From Cryptomeria japonica (taxonomy: Eukaryota > Streptophyta > Pinopsida > Cupressales > Cupressaceae): a DNA stretch of 64,000 bases. The position numbers and the translations under genes are program-made. Under the pieces are notes generated by a model that saw nothing but the letters and a program-made list of their open reading frames with translations, ran no database searches and had not been told where the DNA came from. This document shows, in pieces, positions 47,154-58,694 of this stretch. How positions within the stretch are numbered: the first letter of the stretch is position 1; each line of letters opens with the position of its first letter. The stretch covers positions 403,448,939 through 403,512,938 of the forward strand of contig NC_081406.1 in the NCBI RefSeq assembly GCF_030272615.1, written 5' to 3'.

Positions 47154-47940
47154 TGTAGACACCTAAAATTGTCCAGTCTAATTAAATAAATATTTTATTT
47201 ATTTAATTATCTAAGCCTAATTCTTCTATTAATTAAATAAATCTTTATTTATTTAATTAATTCATTTATCCTCTTCTAGCCTTATTTCTCATTTAAATAA
47301 ATACATTTATTTATTTAAATTATCATTTTCCTAAATTAAATAAATATCTTATTTATTTAATTGATCCCACTTCTTCTATTAATTAAATAAATCTTTATTT
47401 ATTTAATTAATTCATTAGCCTTTTCTACCTATGACACATGTCATTCATCTCTTAATTCATACACTACCTACCCCTTTCATTATTTTATTATTTCTTTTAC
47501 CTACCCTCTAATCATAGCCGACCTCCTTTTACACCTCTCAATCTTATCCCTCCATTTCATATAATGTCTTCTATATAAGGAGATGCTTCCTTCATTATCA
47601 AACCCTAATGAGCTAATGAGCTAATGAGCTAACGACTTGATCAATTGACTACACTACGATCCTACTTGCAACCACATTCCATTCTTTGTTGAGCTCTTGT
47701 GCACATAAAATCTAAGAGCAAATATATCAAGCAAGATCAATGGAGATAGGAAGAATGGAGATCAAAACCCTATTGGACATGTGATGGTATAATCTTTGTG
47801 ATTTCATGTGATTTGCATTGTCTTAGGTAATCTTCATATGTTATGGTGGATCTTTGTTGATTGTTAGGCTAGGGTTTTGTGGTTGAATTCATTTAGCCTT
47901 TCAATGTTGTTATTATTGTTATCCATTTTCACCATATACA
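47154..47940 (+). mobile_element. F 3' LTR (787 bp)
   Basis: About 99% identical to the 5' LTR by eye; one extra GAGCTAATG unit. Confidence 0.95.
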
Positions 47941-47945
47941 ACCGG
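47941..47945. repeat. TSD of F, right copy (ACCGG)
   Basis: Matches 35080-35084. Confidence 0.95.
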
Positions 47946-48138
47946 CTATAATTTTCTAGGTGAATTTTGAATTTTTGATACTTTTGACATCCTTTATCAT
48001 TGATGTCAAAGGGGGAGTGGTGTAATGAGAAAAATATACAGAAGGAGATCACTTGCTTAGGGGGAGCACTCTTAGTTTTGGACTTCAAATTTTGGATATC
48101 AGTTTTAGATTTTTCTCATGAGTGTTGCCATCAACGCC

Positions 48139-48150
48139 AAAGGGGGAGAT
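48139..48150 (+). promoter_or_regulatory. B2 polypurine tract
   Basis: AAAGGGGGAGAT directly before the B2 3' LTR. Confidence 0.9.
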
Positions 48151-49030
48151 TGTTGGCATTATACACTCAGATGAGAATGGTTGATGTTGTCATGGACGGC
48201 AAACAACTAGTAACAGGGTTCAAAGGTTCTACCAGCAACAAAATTCACCTACCAGAACCTGTAGTCACTACAAGGTTTATTCACACTGGCATCCAGTTAC
48301 ACTGACAACAGATTATACCGGCAGTCCAAGACGACTTGGAAATAATATTGTTTATGCGAATTGTATTGTAATGTAATATTATATTTGTATAGCCGACATG
48401 ATGTATAGTAAAGACTCATATATGTGTGAGATCTTGTAGGTCATTTGAATTGTGTGAGAGTATGTATGTAGGTATGTATGTAAGCGGTATATGAGAGCGA
48501 ATAATTGTATATGCATTTTGATGTATTTATCTTAAGAGAGAATAAGAAGCAAAGAAGAGAAAAGAAAGGTTTTGGTAGAGGTATCAGATAGATCTTAAAC
48601 CGATACTGAATCTAGCATTGCGGATGCTATTTTTAGCAGTACATTGTTATTGAATTTAACCATCCAATTATGTAGTCAGTGAGACTCCATTTTTTTATTG
48701 AGCAGTGAGCTCTAGGCAGTTGGCCTTCTTGCATGTGTAGGCCCCTATTGTACTGAGTAATATTCATTCATATTGGCCAGTGAGTAAATATTATGGGTCA
48801 CAAATCCCACTGAGATTTTTCCCTTACTGGGTTTCCTTGCCAAAAATATCTATGTTATGATGTGCATTGATGCTTATTCTTTTGTTTCTCTTTACTGCAT
48901 TATTATTTTCTTACCAATATATTAATTTGGGTTGTAAAGCTGCAAATAAGTTTAAATCTTTCATGCACCAGTTAGACACTAATTCACCCCCCCACTCTCA
49001 GTGTCTTTGGGACTAACCAAGTATCTAACA
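48151..49030 (+). mobile_element. B2 3' LTR (880 bp)
   Basis: TGTTGGCATTATACACTCAG...CTAACA; hairpin at 48722-48743; followed by TSD AAATG at 49031-49035. Confidence 0.9.
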
Positions 49031-50878
49031 AAATGCTCCTATTGTCAAAACTGTGGTCACATAGAAAAGAACTACAAGTCAAGAATTAATAAACATAAGA
49101 AGATAATAAATGTTCAATCAAAAACCAAATATGATCGTAATGTTGCAACGGATATGATGAAAGAAACCAAGAAAGTATGGATAGAGAAGAAAAAAGAGAA
49201 AAATGAATCAAGTATGATTGTGAAAACAACATTGCATGCAAAGAGAAAGAACCTTTGGGTTGTTGACAGTGGGTGATCTAATCACATGACATGAGACAAG
49301 AAAAAGTTCATAAAATTTGAAGATTGGAACAATGGCTCAGTTAGACTTGGTGACAATTCTTCCATCAAAATAAAAGGAAAAGGAACATTGAGCATTGATG
49401 GTAAATTGAAAGCACTTAATGTATACTATGTTAAAGGATTAAAACACAACTTAGTGTAAGTCAAATATGTGACAAAAGGCTACAAGTTTACATTTGACTC
49501 CAAGGGATGTGAAATAAGGAAAGAAAGAAATGGGAAATTAATTGTTGAAGGTAAGAAGATCGATGGCAATGTGTATACCCTAAAGGAATGCTATGAGTAA
49601 CAATTCATAATGGGAAAAGTGGATGAGAGTTGGCTATGGCATAAAAGATTAGCCGATTAAATTTTGACAGTCTTGTTAAAGTGAGCTCAAAGGGATATGT
49701 GAGACACATACCTAAGATTACTAAACCAACTAACACTATATGTGATGAGTGTCAGAAAGGCAAACAATCCAAGGTGAGATTCAAGACAAAGTAATACTCA
49801 ACCACAAGGCCAAATGTTGGAACTAGTGCATATAGACTTATGTGTTCCTACTAGGACAAGAGCTCTAAATGGTGAAAATTACTTCATGTTGCTCATAGCT
49901 GACTCTTCAATAATGACATGGGTTACTTTCTTGCAGGATAAGTCACAAGCTTTTGACAGATTCAAGATTTTAAAGAAAATGGTTGAGAGAGAGAGTAAGT
50001 ACAAGATGAAGTTCTTGACATCAGACCTAGGAGGTGAATTTACATCAAATGAATTTGAAAATTATTGTGAGCTACATGGAATTAAAAGACAATACTATGT
50101 TGCTAGAACATCTCAGCAAAATGGTGTTGTGGAAAGAAAGAACATTTCAATCAAAGAAATGACAAGAACAATGCTAAATGAGTCAAACCTGCCTAATGTT
50201 TATTGGAAGGAGGTAGTCCACACAATAGTATACACCTTAAACAACTCTTATCTAAGGGTGAACAACAAAATAACACCATATGAGCTTATGGTATGAAAAG
50301 AAACCTTTAGTTAAGCATTTTTAAGTCTTTGAAAGGAAATGTTTTATCAGATGGGATGATGATGGTTTAGGAAGTTTAGATGCAAGGTGTGATGAAGGAA
50401 TATTTTTAGGCTACTCAAATCCTAGAAAGGTATACAAATGTTTCAATAAACACCTCAAGAAACTTGTTGAAAGTATAAATGTAAGAATTGATGAAGACTT
50501 GAAAAAAGGTAAGAAAAATGTGGTAAAACATTTTGAGGAACTATGTTATGAAGATGAAGAAAGATCTAAAAGTGAAGAAGAGGTCACTACCAAGCCCCCA
50601 AATAGATATGTGTAAAAGAATCATCTTGAAGATCATATCATTGGCAACAAGGATGAAGACATACAAACAAGGAGAACACATACAAGGAATAATGAACAGT
50701 TCAACTTTTGTCTCCTAGCTAAAATGGAACCAAAGATCTACAATGAAGCCAACAAGAGTGAGAAGTGGGTGAAGGAAATGCAAGAAGAACTCCAACAGAT
50801 TGAAAAGAACAAAACTTGGGACTTGGTACAAAGGCCTATTGATAAAAATGTAATTGGCACAAATTGGGTCTACAGGAA
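49031..50878 (+). pseudogene. Element D (Ty1/copia): zinc knuckle - protease - integrase - start of RT
   Basis: Continues D after B2. Knuckle CSYCQNCGHIEKNY (49034); protease WVVDSG-stop-SNHMT (49255), a copia D-S-G active site with the next Cys codon mutated to stop; KALNVYYVKGLKHNL; GAG-pre-integrase WLWHKRLAD (49635) and CDECQKGKQSK (49745); integrase core with the catalytic triad still readable: VHIDLCVP (49822), LTSDLGGEF (50020), SQQNGVVERKN (50113). An acidic linker follows, then the start of the RT domain (EKWVKEMQEELQQIEKNKTW, IGTNWVYRN, 50758-50878), where element E cuts it. About eight stops. This is the only copia pol in the window. Confidence 0.85.
50874..50878. repeat. Predicted TSD of E, left copy (AGGAA)
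   Basis: Five bases before the E LTR end. The matching copy would lie beyond 64000, so it is unverified. Confidence 0.35.
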
Positions 50879-53800
50879 TGTTGGTTAACAGATTTAGCCT
50901 TTCGTAATTTTATGATAAATGACTCATGTATGCCCTTAGTTTTGTGAAAGACAAAAAGAACCAACAATTGGGTAATTCAATGAATTGTTTACCCTCTACA
51001 TAAGGGTGCAACTTCCCGTATGATGTTCAATGAATTATTAAACACACAAAAATATTAACTTCACTTTTAACCAGAAAGCGAAAAAAAACACATTTAACAT
51101 TCATCAGTCAACACCACATAAATGCCAGGAAGATAAACACTCTATATGTAAACACACAGAATTAACATAAAAAATAACCTGACTTGAGAAACTAAAATTG
51201 AAGAAATGATAAAATCATAAATTGTGATTGAGTCTCTCTCATGTCTCTCAAGACAAGGGGAGTCAGATCCACACAATAATAATAATAATAGATTTACTTA
51301 TTACATTCATTTATAGACATATAAAAGTGGATAATCAAAGAAGTAATAGATTCAACACAAACAAATTTATCCCAATAGAGATTTACTTTTTTGCATTCAA
51401 ATACATAGATTTGAAAATTGCTGAAAAATGTCTAATTTTATTCCCTGATAAAAATGCCTTCATTGACAATCCACAAGTATCTAAACAAAGACTGTTAATC
51501 TTTTCAAAATTTCTCAAACCTTTTTTAAGTCTTTTTCCAAAAATATATATCTAAACTTTATACCCTAACCACAGAGTTACACAGCTTTGCCCAAGGGTAG
51601 GTTTTAAATAGTTTGTTTTTTAAACTAACTTATGAAACCATTTTTTGGTTAAAAACAACAGAAAGAAAAGAAAGCATGGTAATAGTTATCCAATTCATGG
51701 CAACGGGCGACCAGTTTGATCCTTCTTTTACTCTGTGAATGTCTTTGTGAATTGTTGGATGATAGATTCATTTGGAATGCCTACGTGTAAAATCAATTGT
51801 TGTCAAACTTCTTTATCACTGCACACCTATTTTACCTTATCAACATGGTTGGTCAAATGATCTATGCATAAAAACAACAAGGATTCGATTTTAGAAATAT
51901 TGGAGAAATATTTCTTTATGACCACTATTGCATTCCTGACCATATCAATTTGTTCTTCATAAGCTTTGCTTATAGCCTCAGCAGTATCAACAGTTTGTCC
52001 ATCCTCCTTCATATATTTCACTCCAATGCATTTCAGATCATTAAGCATGTTTTGTATTAACTCAGACAATTCCCACGCAAGTCTAACGAATTCCTCATAG
52101 CTTTGTTTGATTACAGAATTTTTCCATTCTATGTTCTTCTTGCAAATGTACAGAACTTTATCATCGAATCCCTATATAGGCTTTTCTGCAAGGAACTTCA
52201 TTACATCATGCTTTTGAAATTCTTCCATGTGAGTTATTGTTTAGGCCCATTTGGTCTCTTTGTTCTTCCATGCTGTGTTTTCCTTTCCCAATTCTCAAAT
52301 AACTTTAGCATCATCATCATATACCTTGCTCAAATGCCCAATATATTATTTCCCTCTTTCTTGAGTATATCCAACCATTCTAGGAACAACCGATGCACCA
52401 TTTTGTTCCTTAGAACTTCTGCGAGCATCTTCTGATTGCTAGGGGATTTAGGATCAAAGAGTGCCAGTTGTGTAGACAAAGGTTGGGGATTTGGCCCATG
52501 AATTGCATCAATATATTCTGCCATTTGTTTGAAGGTTTCTTTCAGTTCTTTTTTATCTTTTTCATCCTTCCAGGTTCTTGTTATGATCTTTTTCGTGGAG
52601 GATTCAAGATGAAGGACATCCATGGCTTGGGAAGTTGCACTGATATTCACCTTTTTGATAGAAAAGTCCTAGACTGTAAGGTCCCTTGTTTTCTCATTTG
52701 TCAATGACCGTGCTATCTCTGCAGTCCAATTCCCCATATCGGCATCAAAGTCAATTTTTGAAATGGTTTTCATTTTTTTCACTTTGGGGGTCTTCCCCAA
52801 GCATTTGCTCACCATATCTTCCTGACAAACCAAAATTGGAACTATGTTCCTTTTCTTATTGTTCAAGGTATTTTCTAGCCAAAGAGGCCCAGTGTGCATA
52901 GAGGTTTCATCTGAACCAACTGTAGTTTCTTTTTCATTTCTTACTACCAATGTGGTAATAGTGTTTGCCAAAATATCCACCTACTGAGTGTCACCGATAT
53001 CATCAAGATTTAGCATCTCCAATTTTGGAGGAGATGAAGGATCTTCTATGCCAGGAGAGGCTTCTAAATCAACTACCACTAAATACACGGGTGATTGCTT
53101 TTCTCCCCTTCTGGTTCTATCCCTAGTAACCCTAGTGGAAACTGGTTCTTTTTTAATTTCTACTGACCTGGCACTCTAACTAACTTTGGTCTATGTTCTG
53201 GATGATCCTGCAACACAAGAGGTAACACGAGAGTTAGCCAATGAGACTTTAGAGGATGAGGTTGAACCTTTGTTTGAGTCTTTTCCCATTCTTCGCTCTC
53301 TTAGCCACTTTTTAGTTCTTTTGATAACTAGGAATGTCCTTATTTGGATCTAGTCCTCCTCATCTTTTTCCCAATGTACTTCTAGAATAGCTCCCTTTTT
53401 CCTATCATCTACAAACTGAGGATCCATCAGCTCACTTTCATCATCCCTGACATCAACAATGTTCATTTTCAACTCAAAAGCCATGACCTACTGCAGGGTG
53501 AACCTTTGGTGTGTCCTTTTCCTAACTTCAAACTCATCACTACAATCAGCCCAAAAATCTTCAATATTTGGCACATGAACAAAATCTTTCCTAAATGTCA
53601 GATGGGTGGCGAAAAACCCTTTAGTATCAAAATTCACTCCCGAACCATATAATGGAAAATTCAATTTCTTAAATTCAAGTTCCAAGTTCAAGGCATCAGA
53701 AACACATGATTGGAAATGAGACATATGATTGATGTGTAGCTCTGTAGTTTGTGTCAATATAGGCCAATTGCCTACATATCTGGGCATCCTATATGGTTCT

Positions 53801-55157
53801 CCTTCAAAACTCCATACCCTTAGGTAAGTAAACTTGGGAAATTGTATGAAAAAAATGCCATAAGTACTAATCAATTGCATTGCTTCATCTGACAATCTTT
53901 TATGAATGCTTCCCTTCAATTCATACACCCTCCTGCCCAGGAAAATGTCATGCAATTTTTGATAATTTTCAGAGGACCTTTATTATTGAAGATGCAGGTG
54001 ATATTCAAATATTCTCATATTATCCACCCATGCTTCATGGTACAACCTAGGCCATGGTCTAACACATTCTAGGCAATACAGAAGATATGATGACATGTAG
54101 ACGTTTTTTTTACCAAAGCAACTCATACCTTCATGCAACCTGTCTGCAATTAATTCTGCCCAGTCAATAAATCTCTTCTCACAAAAAACAACTTGTATGA
54201 AGAAATACATCCAATATTCCCAATAAAAGGAAATTTTATTTCCTCTCACTCTATGTAACAAAATGATTATGTCCCTGACTTCTTTGATCAGATGTTCCCG
54301 GGTTAATGGAATTGGGAGTCGAGAACCTCCTCTTTGAAACTTTAATAGCCAATTACTTGCAATAACATTCTTATAGAATGATTTATTTTTTGAGAAAATC
54401 CCTTGTGACTTACACACCGTCCAATCCTCATATTGCTCATTCTTAGGTATTTTTGTAACGACAGCAACAACCTCCCGACTAACCCTAAGCAAAACCCCAC
54501 TATATGTGCTTCTTACACATCTCTCAACAAGGTCATATATTTTCATGCATTTGAGAACTAACTCAGGACATGACACCACTAAAGGGAAAGTTGTTGCTTC
54601 CACTAACCCACTATCCAGAATCCTCTGCATTAAGGGAGAGCCAGTGGGATTTCTTGCCCTTTCATGGAATTCATCTAGGTCCATTGATAGCAGAAAACTG
54701 TCTCCTAATTCTGACAAGGTACAACTAGCCAAGACTTCTGGTCTATCTTGGGAAATTTAGGCCTCATTTTGAACTTACCACCAAAAATAAAAACACAGCA
54801 AGGAAAATGAACTGAACCAACTAAACAACTAAGCAAAACTTCAAACTGAACCGATTGAACAACCAAGCAAAGCTTCCAATGTAAGAAATCACAGGTATGA
54901 GAAGAAGATTTTGAACTCACCTTTCATGCAGAGCTTAGAAATCTGAAGAGACAAGAATAGAAAATACCACTTGTGCAAATCCCTTACTTACCAAATTAGG
55001 CAAATGAAGAAGGCAAGTACTTCATTTTTGAAAAAAAAAAAATCTTGAAAACAGGCTTTAAAATCGGTCACACGATTTGATGTAATCATGACTGCATGCT
55101 TATCATTTATTCCAAATTATTTTGAAAACACTTAATTCTGACAAATCATTTATTACA
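50879..55157 (-). mobile_element. E 3' LTR (about 4.3 kb if the inferred edge is right)
   Basis: 50879-53390 matches 61491-64000 along its full length, so the LTR is at least 2.5 kb. The far edge cannot be checked because the second copy leaves the window. The proposed edge at 55157 rests on a minus-strand TGTAATAAATG preceded by the purine-rich GGAAGGATTGGTGGGAAAAG. Most of the LTR is occupied by a long sense ORF. Confidence 0.6.
51780..54765 (-). pseudogene. LTR-encoded accessory ORF of element E
   Basis: On the minus strand, from MRPKFPKID near 54763 and after a frameshift VLASCTLSELGDSFLLSMDL, a frame of roughly 950 codons runs through most of the LTR with several stops (open parts 54732-53983, 53955-53488, 52980-52669, 52650-52330, 52069-51827). 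The N-terminus has GVLLRVSREVVAVVTKIPKN, DIIILLHRVRGNKISFYWEY and YLLYCLECVRPWPRLYHEAW, matching the pattern of G and B1/B2 ORF2. The middle is acidic and Ser-rich, and the C-terminus Lys-rich and helical. The second LTR copy repeats at least its C-terminal half. No known enzyme motif. Confidence 0.55.
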
Positions 55158-55180
55158 AGTCTTTTCCCACCAATCCTTCC
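55158..55180 (-). promoter_or_regulatory. Possible E polypurine tract
   Basis: The minus strand reads GGAAGGATTGGTGGGAAAAG then ACT just before the proposed LTR edge. Purine-rich but interrupted. Confidence 0.35.
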
Positions 55181-55679
55181 TTGAGATAATCATTCTCAAG
55201 TACGGCTCATCATCACAACACATTGCCTCAAAGTTCAGTTTTAAACCTGAAATATTCCCTCCATGCTAATCCTTCGTCATCTTCATGTCCACCACTTTGT
55301 GTCTAAAGTAAACTAGAACAAAGCCATGATACAACATGCTCTGCTTGAACTTGAACCTTGAACTTTGAAAAGGTTCAATGGGGAGGTTTAGTTCAAGACA
55401 AAATCTAATAAGACTAAACCTGAGAATTACACAACACGAACTAAATAAATACTCCTTATTTTACATTACTTGAACACAAAATGCCTCAGAAAAATAAGGA
55501 GGGTAACATCAGCTCTGACTGGGGACTGGGAATGTAAAGGACTAGGGAGGAATTCTGAATCTCTGGTTTGGCACAAAAGATAGAAAATAAGACCGACCAA
55601 CAAAAATGAAAACACTAAAATTGACAAAACCAAAAAGAAAACAAAACTAACCTACAAAATAGGCATGGGACACTTTCTT
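55181..55679. other. E non-coding stretch between integrase end and LTR
   Basis: About 500 bp with no open frame or repeat recognised; a probable 3' untranslated part of the pol transcript. Confidence 0.4.
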
Positions 55680-56985
55680 ACAATTTATAAAGATTAAGAT
55701 CCTATCCATTATAATTTAGGGGAAGAACAGTACCATCAGTATAAGAAAGCTTGAAATAATTAGGTCCTTTTACCTCATGAATCAAGAATGGACCTTTCCA
55801 CAGTGATTCTAATTTACCATGTGCCCTTTTTGGTTCTCTCCTTCTATCCCAGAGTAAGGCTTGATCTCCCTGTATAAACCTCTTGGGTCTGGTTCTCTTA
55901 TCAAAAAATTTCTTGATGTGTAGCTGATGCTCAGTGATTTAGTCAACAAGTTTGTCTCTTTCCTCCTCTATCTTCATCAAATGCATGACCCTTTTTTCTA
56001 AGTAATCTTGAAAATATGTATCCTCAACCACTCTTTGTAATTTTGCAGCTGCCAGTTCCAGAGGCAAAGATAATTGTACCCTCATACCATACACTAATTC
56101 AAATGAAGACATCCCTATTCCCCTTTTGGGAGACATCTTATCAGCCCATAGAGCTTCATATAATTTCTTGTGCCAGTCCCTCGAGTTCTCACACACCATC
56201 TTTTTCATAATGTTTATCAAATTCTTATTATTGGATTATGCCTGACCATTGCCTTGTGGATAGTAATCTGATGAGTGGGCAAGAGAAATCCCATGATCAT
56301 AACAAAACATAGAGAATTCTGTAGAGGAGAAATGCATTGCGTTATCAGTCACTATCTTCTGAGGAAATCCAAAGTGAACCAAAATATAGTTTTTTAGGAA
56401 ATCACAAACCACTTTAGATATAGTCTTTCTCACAGGAACAACTTCCACCCATTTGGTAAAATAATCGATTGTCGTGAGTATATGTGTATGTCTAGCACTT
56501 GAAACAAGTGACAATGGACCTATGAAATCCAACCCCCATTGTTTAAATGGTTCATCAATTACAATAGGTCTTGAGGGTAATTCCCCAAGCTGTGGCTTTC
56601 CTATGAACAACTTGCATTTTTCACAGTTTGCCACCCAGTTGTAAGCATCCTTGAACATGCCTAGCCAATAGTAGCAGTTTATCAAAATTTTATAGGCAGT
56701 CACTATTGAAGAAAAATGTCCACCGCAAGCTTCATTATGGAATGTTTTTAGGAGAACCTCTTGATGTTCCTTATCGACACAACATAAGAAAGTCTTGTCC
56801 AATCCTTTCTTGTACAAAACATCACCAAAGATGACATACTTAGCAGCCTTTAATCTCAAATTACGTTTCTCCTTAAGTGATAAATGCTTAGGACATTCTC
56901 CATAAGTTAGGTAAAATGCAACATCTACAAACCAAGAATCTTGAAGACCCACAAATAGAACCAGAGGTAACTCTTCTTGCACTTC
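55680..56985 (-). pseudogene. E integrase
   Basis: Frame 56982-56236, then 56220-55939, then on to about 55680. Zinc-binding HHCC domain HNEACGGHF...CEKCKLF (56740-56600), core motifs WGLDFIGPLS (first Asp), KIVTDNAMHF (second Asp), YPQGNGQA followed by a stop exactly where the catalytic Glu is expected (56238). Downstream are KMSPKRGIGMSSFELVYGM and a C-terminal SH3-like part (FDKRTRPKRFIQGDQALLWD, LWKGPFLIHEV). It would insert element cDNA into chromosomes; inactive here. Confidence 0.85.
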
Positions 56986-57026
56986 ATCTTTACTTTCAAT
57001 GATTAGTTTACATAAGCCCTATCCCC

Positions 57027-57330
57027 TTACCAATTTGGTTTTTTTATTGAATTAAACTCTTGTATCTTTGATACCCATGTAGCTCTGCTATTCATTCCAA
57101 TATCTTGTTGTGTCAAAATACTTTTAACAGCTGAGTGTGACACATACACTATCGCATGAGAATGAAGAATATAATACCTAAAGTGTTTAACAACTTTAAC
57201 CACTACAAATGATTGCTTCTCCATCAGTGAATATTTCAGTTCATGCTTCTTGAGTGGTACACTCCTGAAGGCAATTGGAACTTCCTCATTTTTCTGCAAC
57301 AAAATTCCTGACATAGTATGCTCAAATGCA
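57027..57330 (-). pseudogene. E RNase H linked to RT
   Basis: MSGILLQKNEEVPIAFRSVP, then KHELKYSLMEKQSFVVVKVV and HFRYYILHSHAIVYVSHSAV: the standard gypsy RT-connected RNase H. It lies directly after RT and before integrase. Confidence 0.8.
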
Positions 57331-57399
57331 TAATAGTAGATGATGAAATATTTTTCAAAATCTAGATTGATGAGTGTAGGAGCCTACACTATAGCTTCT

Positions 57400-58290
57400 T
57401 TTACCGCCTCAAATTTTTTATTCCCTTCGTCATTCCATTTGAAAACTTTTTTTCACTCATCAAATTTACTATGTATCGGGTAATTTTTGCAAAATCAGGA
57501 ATGAACCTTCTCAAGAAATTTACTTCTCCAAAGAAAGACCTAACTCCATTTCTATTTGATGGTAAACTTATCTACTGGATTTCCTTCACCTTCTCTGGGT
57601 CTACCTTGACACCTTCTTTTAACACGATGTGGCCAAGGAGTTTACCTTCAGTAACACCAAAAAATTGACTTCTTTGGATTCAAAGACACTCCATGTTCTC
57701 TACATCTCTGCAAAACTTTCCTTAAATCTCTCAAATGATGCTTTCTCCTTTTCGAGAAAATAGTTAAATCATCTAGGTACACAACAATTATTTTATCTTT
57801 CAAGTGACCAAAAGACAATTCCATAGCTCTCTGGAAAGTTGCTCCAACATTTATCAGATCAAATGGCATCCGGTTATATGCAAAGGTACCCTAGGGAGTA
57901 ATGAAAGTTGTTTTATGTTGATCCTTTTTTGAGACACTAATCTGATTGTAACCTGAAACCCATCTAACATGGACATCATTTCAGAACCTGAGACTGTTTG
58001 CAAAATATGATCCATAGTAGGCAACAGATAATTATCCTTCAAACTAGCTTGATTCAAATTTCTAAAATCCACATAAATTCTTATTTCTCCATTCTTTTTA
58101 TGAACTGGAACTATATTAGCTATCTAGGTGGAATGTTGAATAGGATATATAATTTTTGCCTTTAACATTTTATCCACCTCCTTGAAGATGACCTCTGCAA
58201 CCTTGGGATTAAAATTTCTCAACTTCTACTTGAATAGACTTGTTCCTCATTTCATAGGAATAAGGTGTTGAAACTGCCCATCTCTGAAAT
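57400..58290 (-). pseudogene. E reverse transcriptase
   Basis: Several frames together give NFRDGQFQHLIPMK, KMLKAKIIYPIQHST, MDFRNLNQASLKDNYLLPTM, DHILQTVSGSEMMSMLDGF, then MPFDLINVGATFQRAM, KDKIIVVYLDDLTIFSK (catalytic YLDD), HGVSLNPKKS and LGHIVLKEGVKVDPEKVKEI. Frameshifts near 57855 and 57650. Confidence 0.85.
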
Positions 58291-58694
58291 TTTTTAGGTC
58301 ATCATAGCACTAGCCAAACACATCCCTGTATTCTATTAGCAAATTGATGAATCTTTTTTTTTCCTTAGGGGTACAACACTTTCCCAAATTGATGAACTTA
58401 GGATCTTCTTCATCACCAATATTTATCCTCTCATAGTCACCAGAATCATGAGTTGTTGGCAATCATTCATCCTTCCTCTTGATGAAATCATCCTTTCGGT
58501 TAAAAAGGTGCTCTAAAGACATTAGCCCTTCTAGGAATTTTATTTCCTTTTAGCTGAAAATTTTCATCTCGTGGTTTCTCTCTTGGATCTAGAGAGAATT
58601 CTCTACATTTTGTTATAGAACCTTCAAAGATTGTTGTTATGAACATTTAAGCACAATGTAGAAAGTTTTTGATGTGCTTATCATTTTCAAAGAC

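Larger units (their letters stand above)
35085..47940 (+). mobile_element. Element F: young Tat/Ogre-like Ty3/gypsy derivative lacking RT and INT core
   Basis: LTRs at 35085-35863 and 47154-47940 (779 and 787 bp) differ by about eight substitutions and one 9-bp repeat unit, so it is the youngest datable element here. A perfect ACCGG TSD marks insertion into B2. Interior order: PBS, 2.4-kb leader with CGCGTCTGTG-like arrays, one gag-PR-INT-tail reading frame, non-coding 3' region, antisense PMD gene, CATCACAAAG array, inverted CGCG array, polypurine tract. The CX2HX4HX4C knuckle, DGGA protease motif, long leader and antisense extra ORF are typical of the Tat/Ogre lineage. RT, RNase H and the integrase core are absent, so mobility would depend on a helper. 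Confidence 0.9.
29372..49030 (+). mobile_element. Element B2: second gag + ORF2 non-autonomous element (split by F)
   Basis: LTRs of 878 bp (29372-30249) and 880 bp (48151-49030) start TGTTGGCATTATACACTC and end CTAACA. A perfect TSD (AAATG) places it inside copia element D. The interior has a PBS, a damaged gag, ORF2 and a polypurine tract, the same order as B1, about 5.0 kb once F is removed, and no pol. It is related to B1 in gag, ORF2 and the 3' half of the LTR, but the 5' parts of the LTRs differ, so it is a separate subfamily. Confidence 0.9.

Noticed and set aside
51228-53179. Plus-strand ORFs opposite the LTR gene of E
   Set aside because: They are shadows of the minus-strand accessory ORF, which has the more protein-like composition and extends much further.
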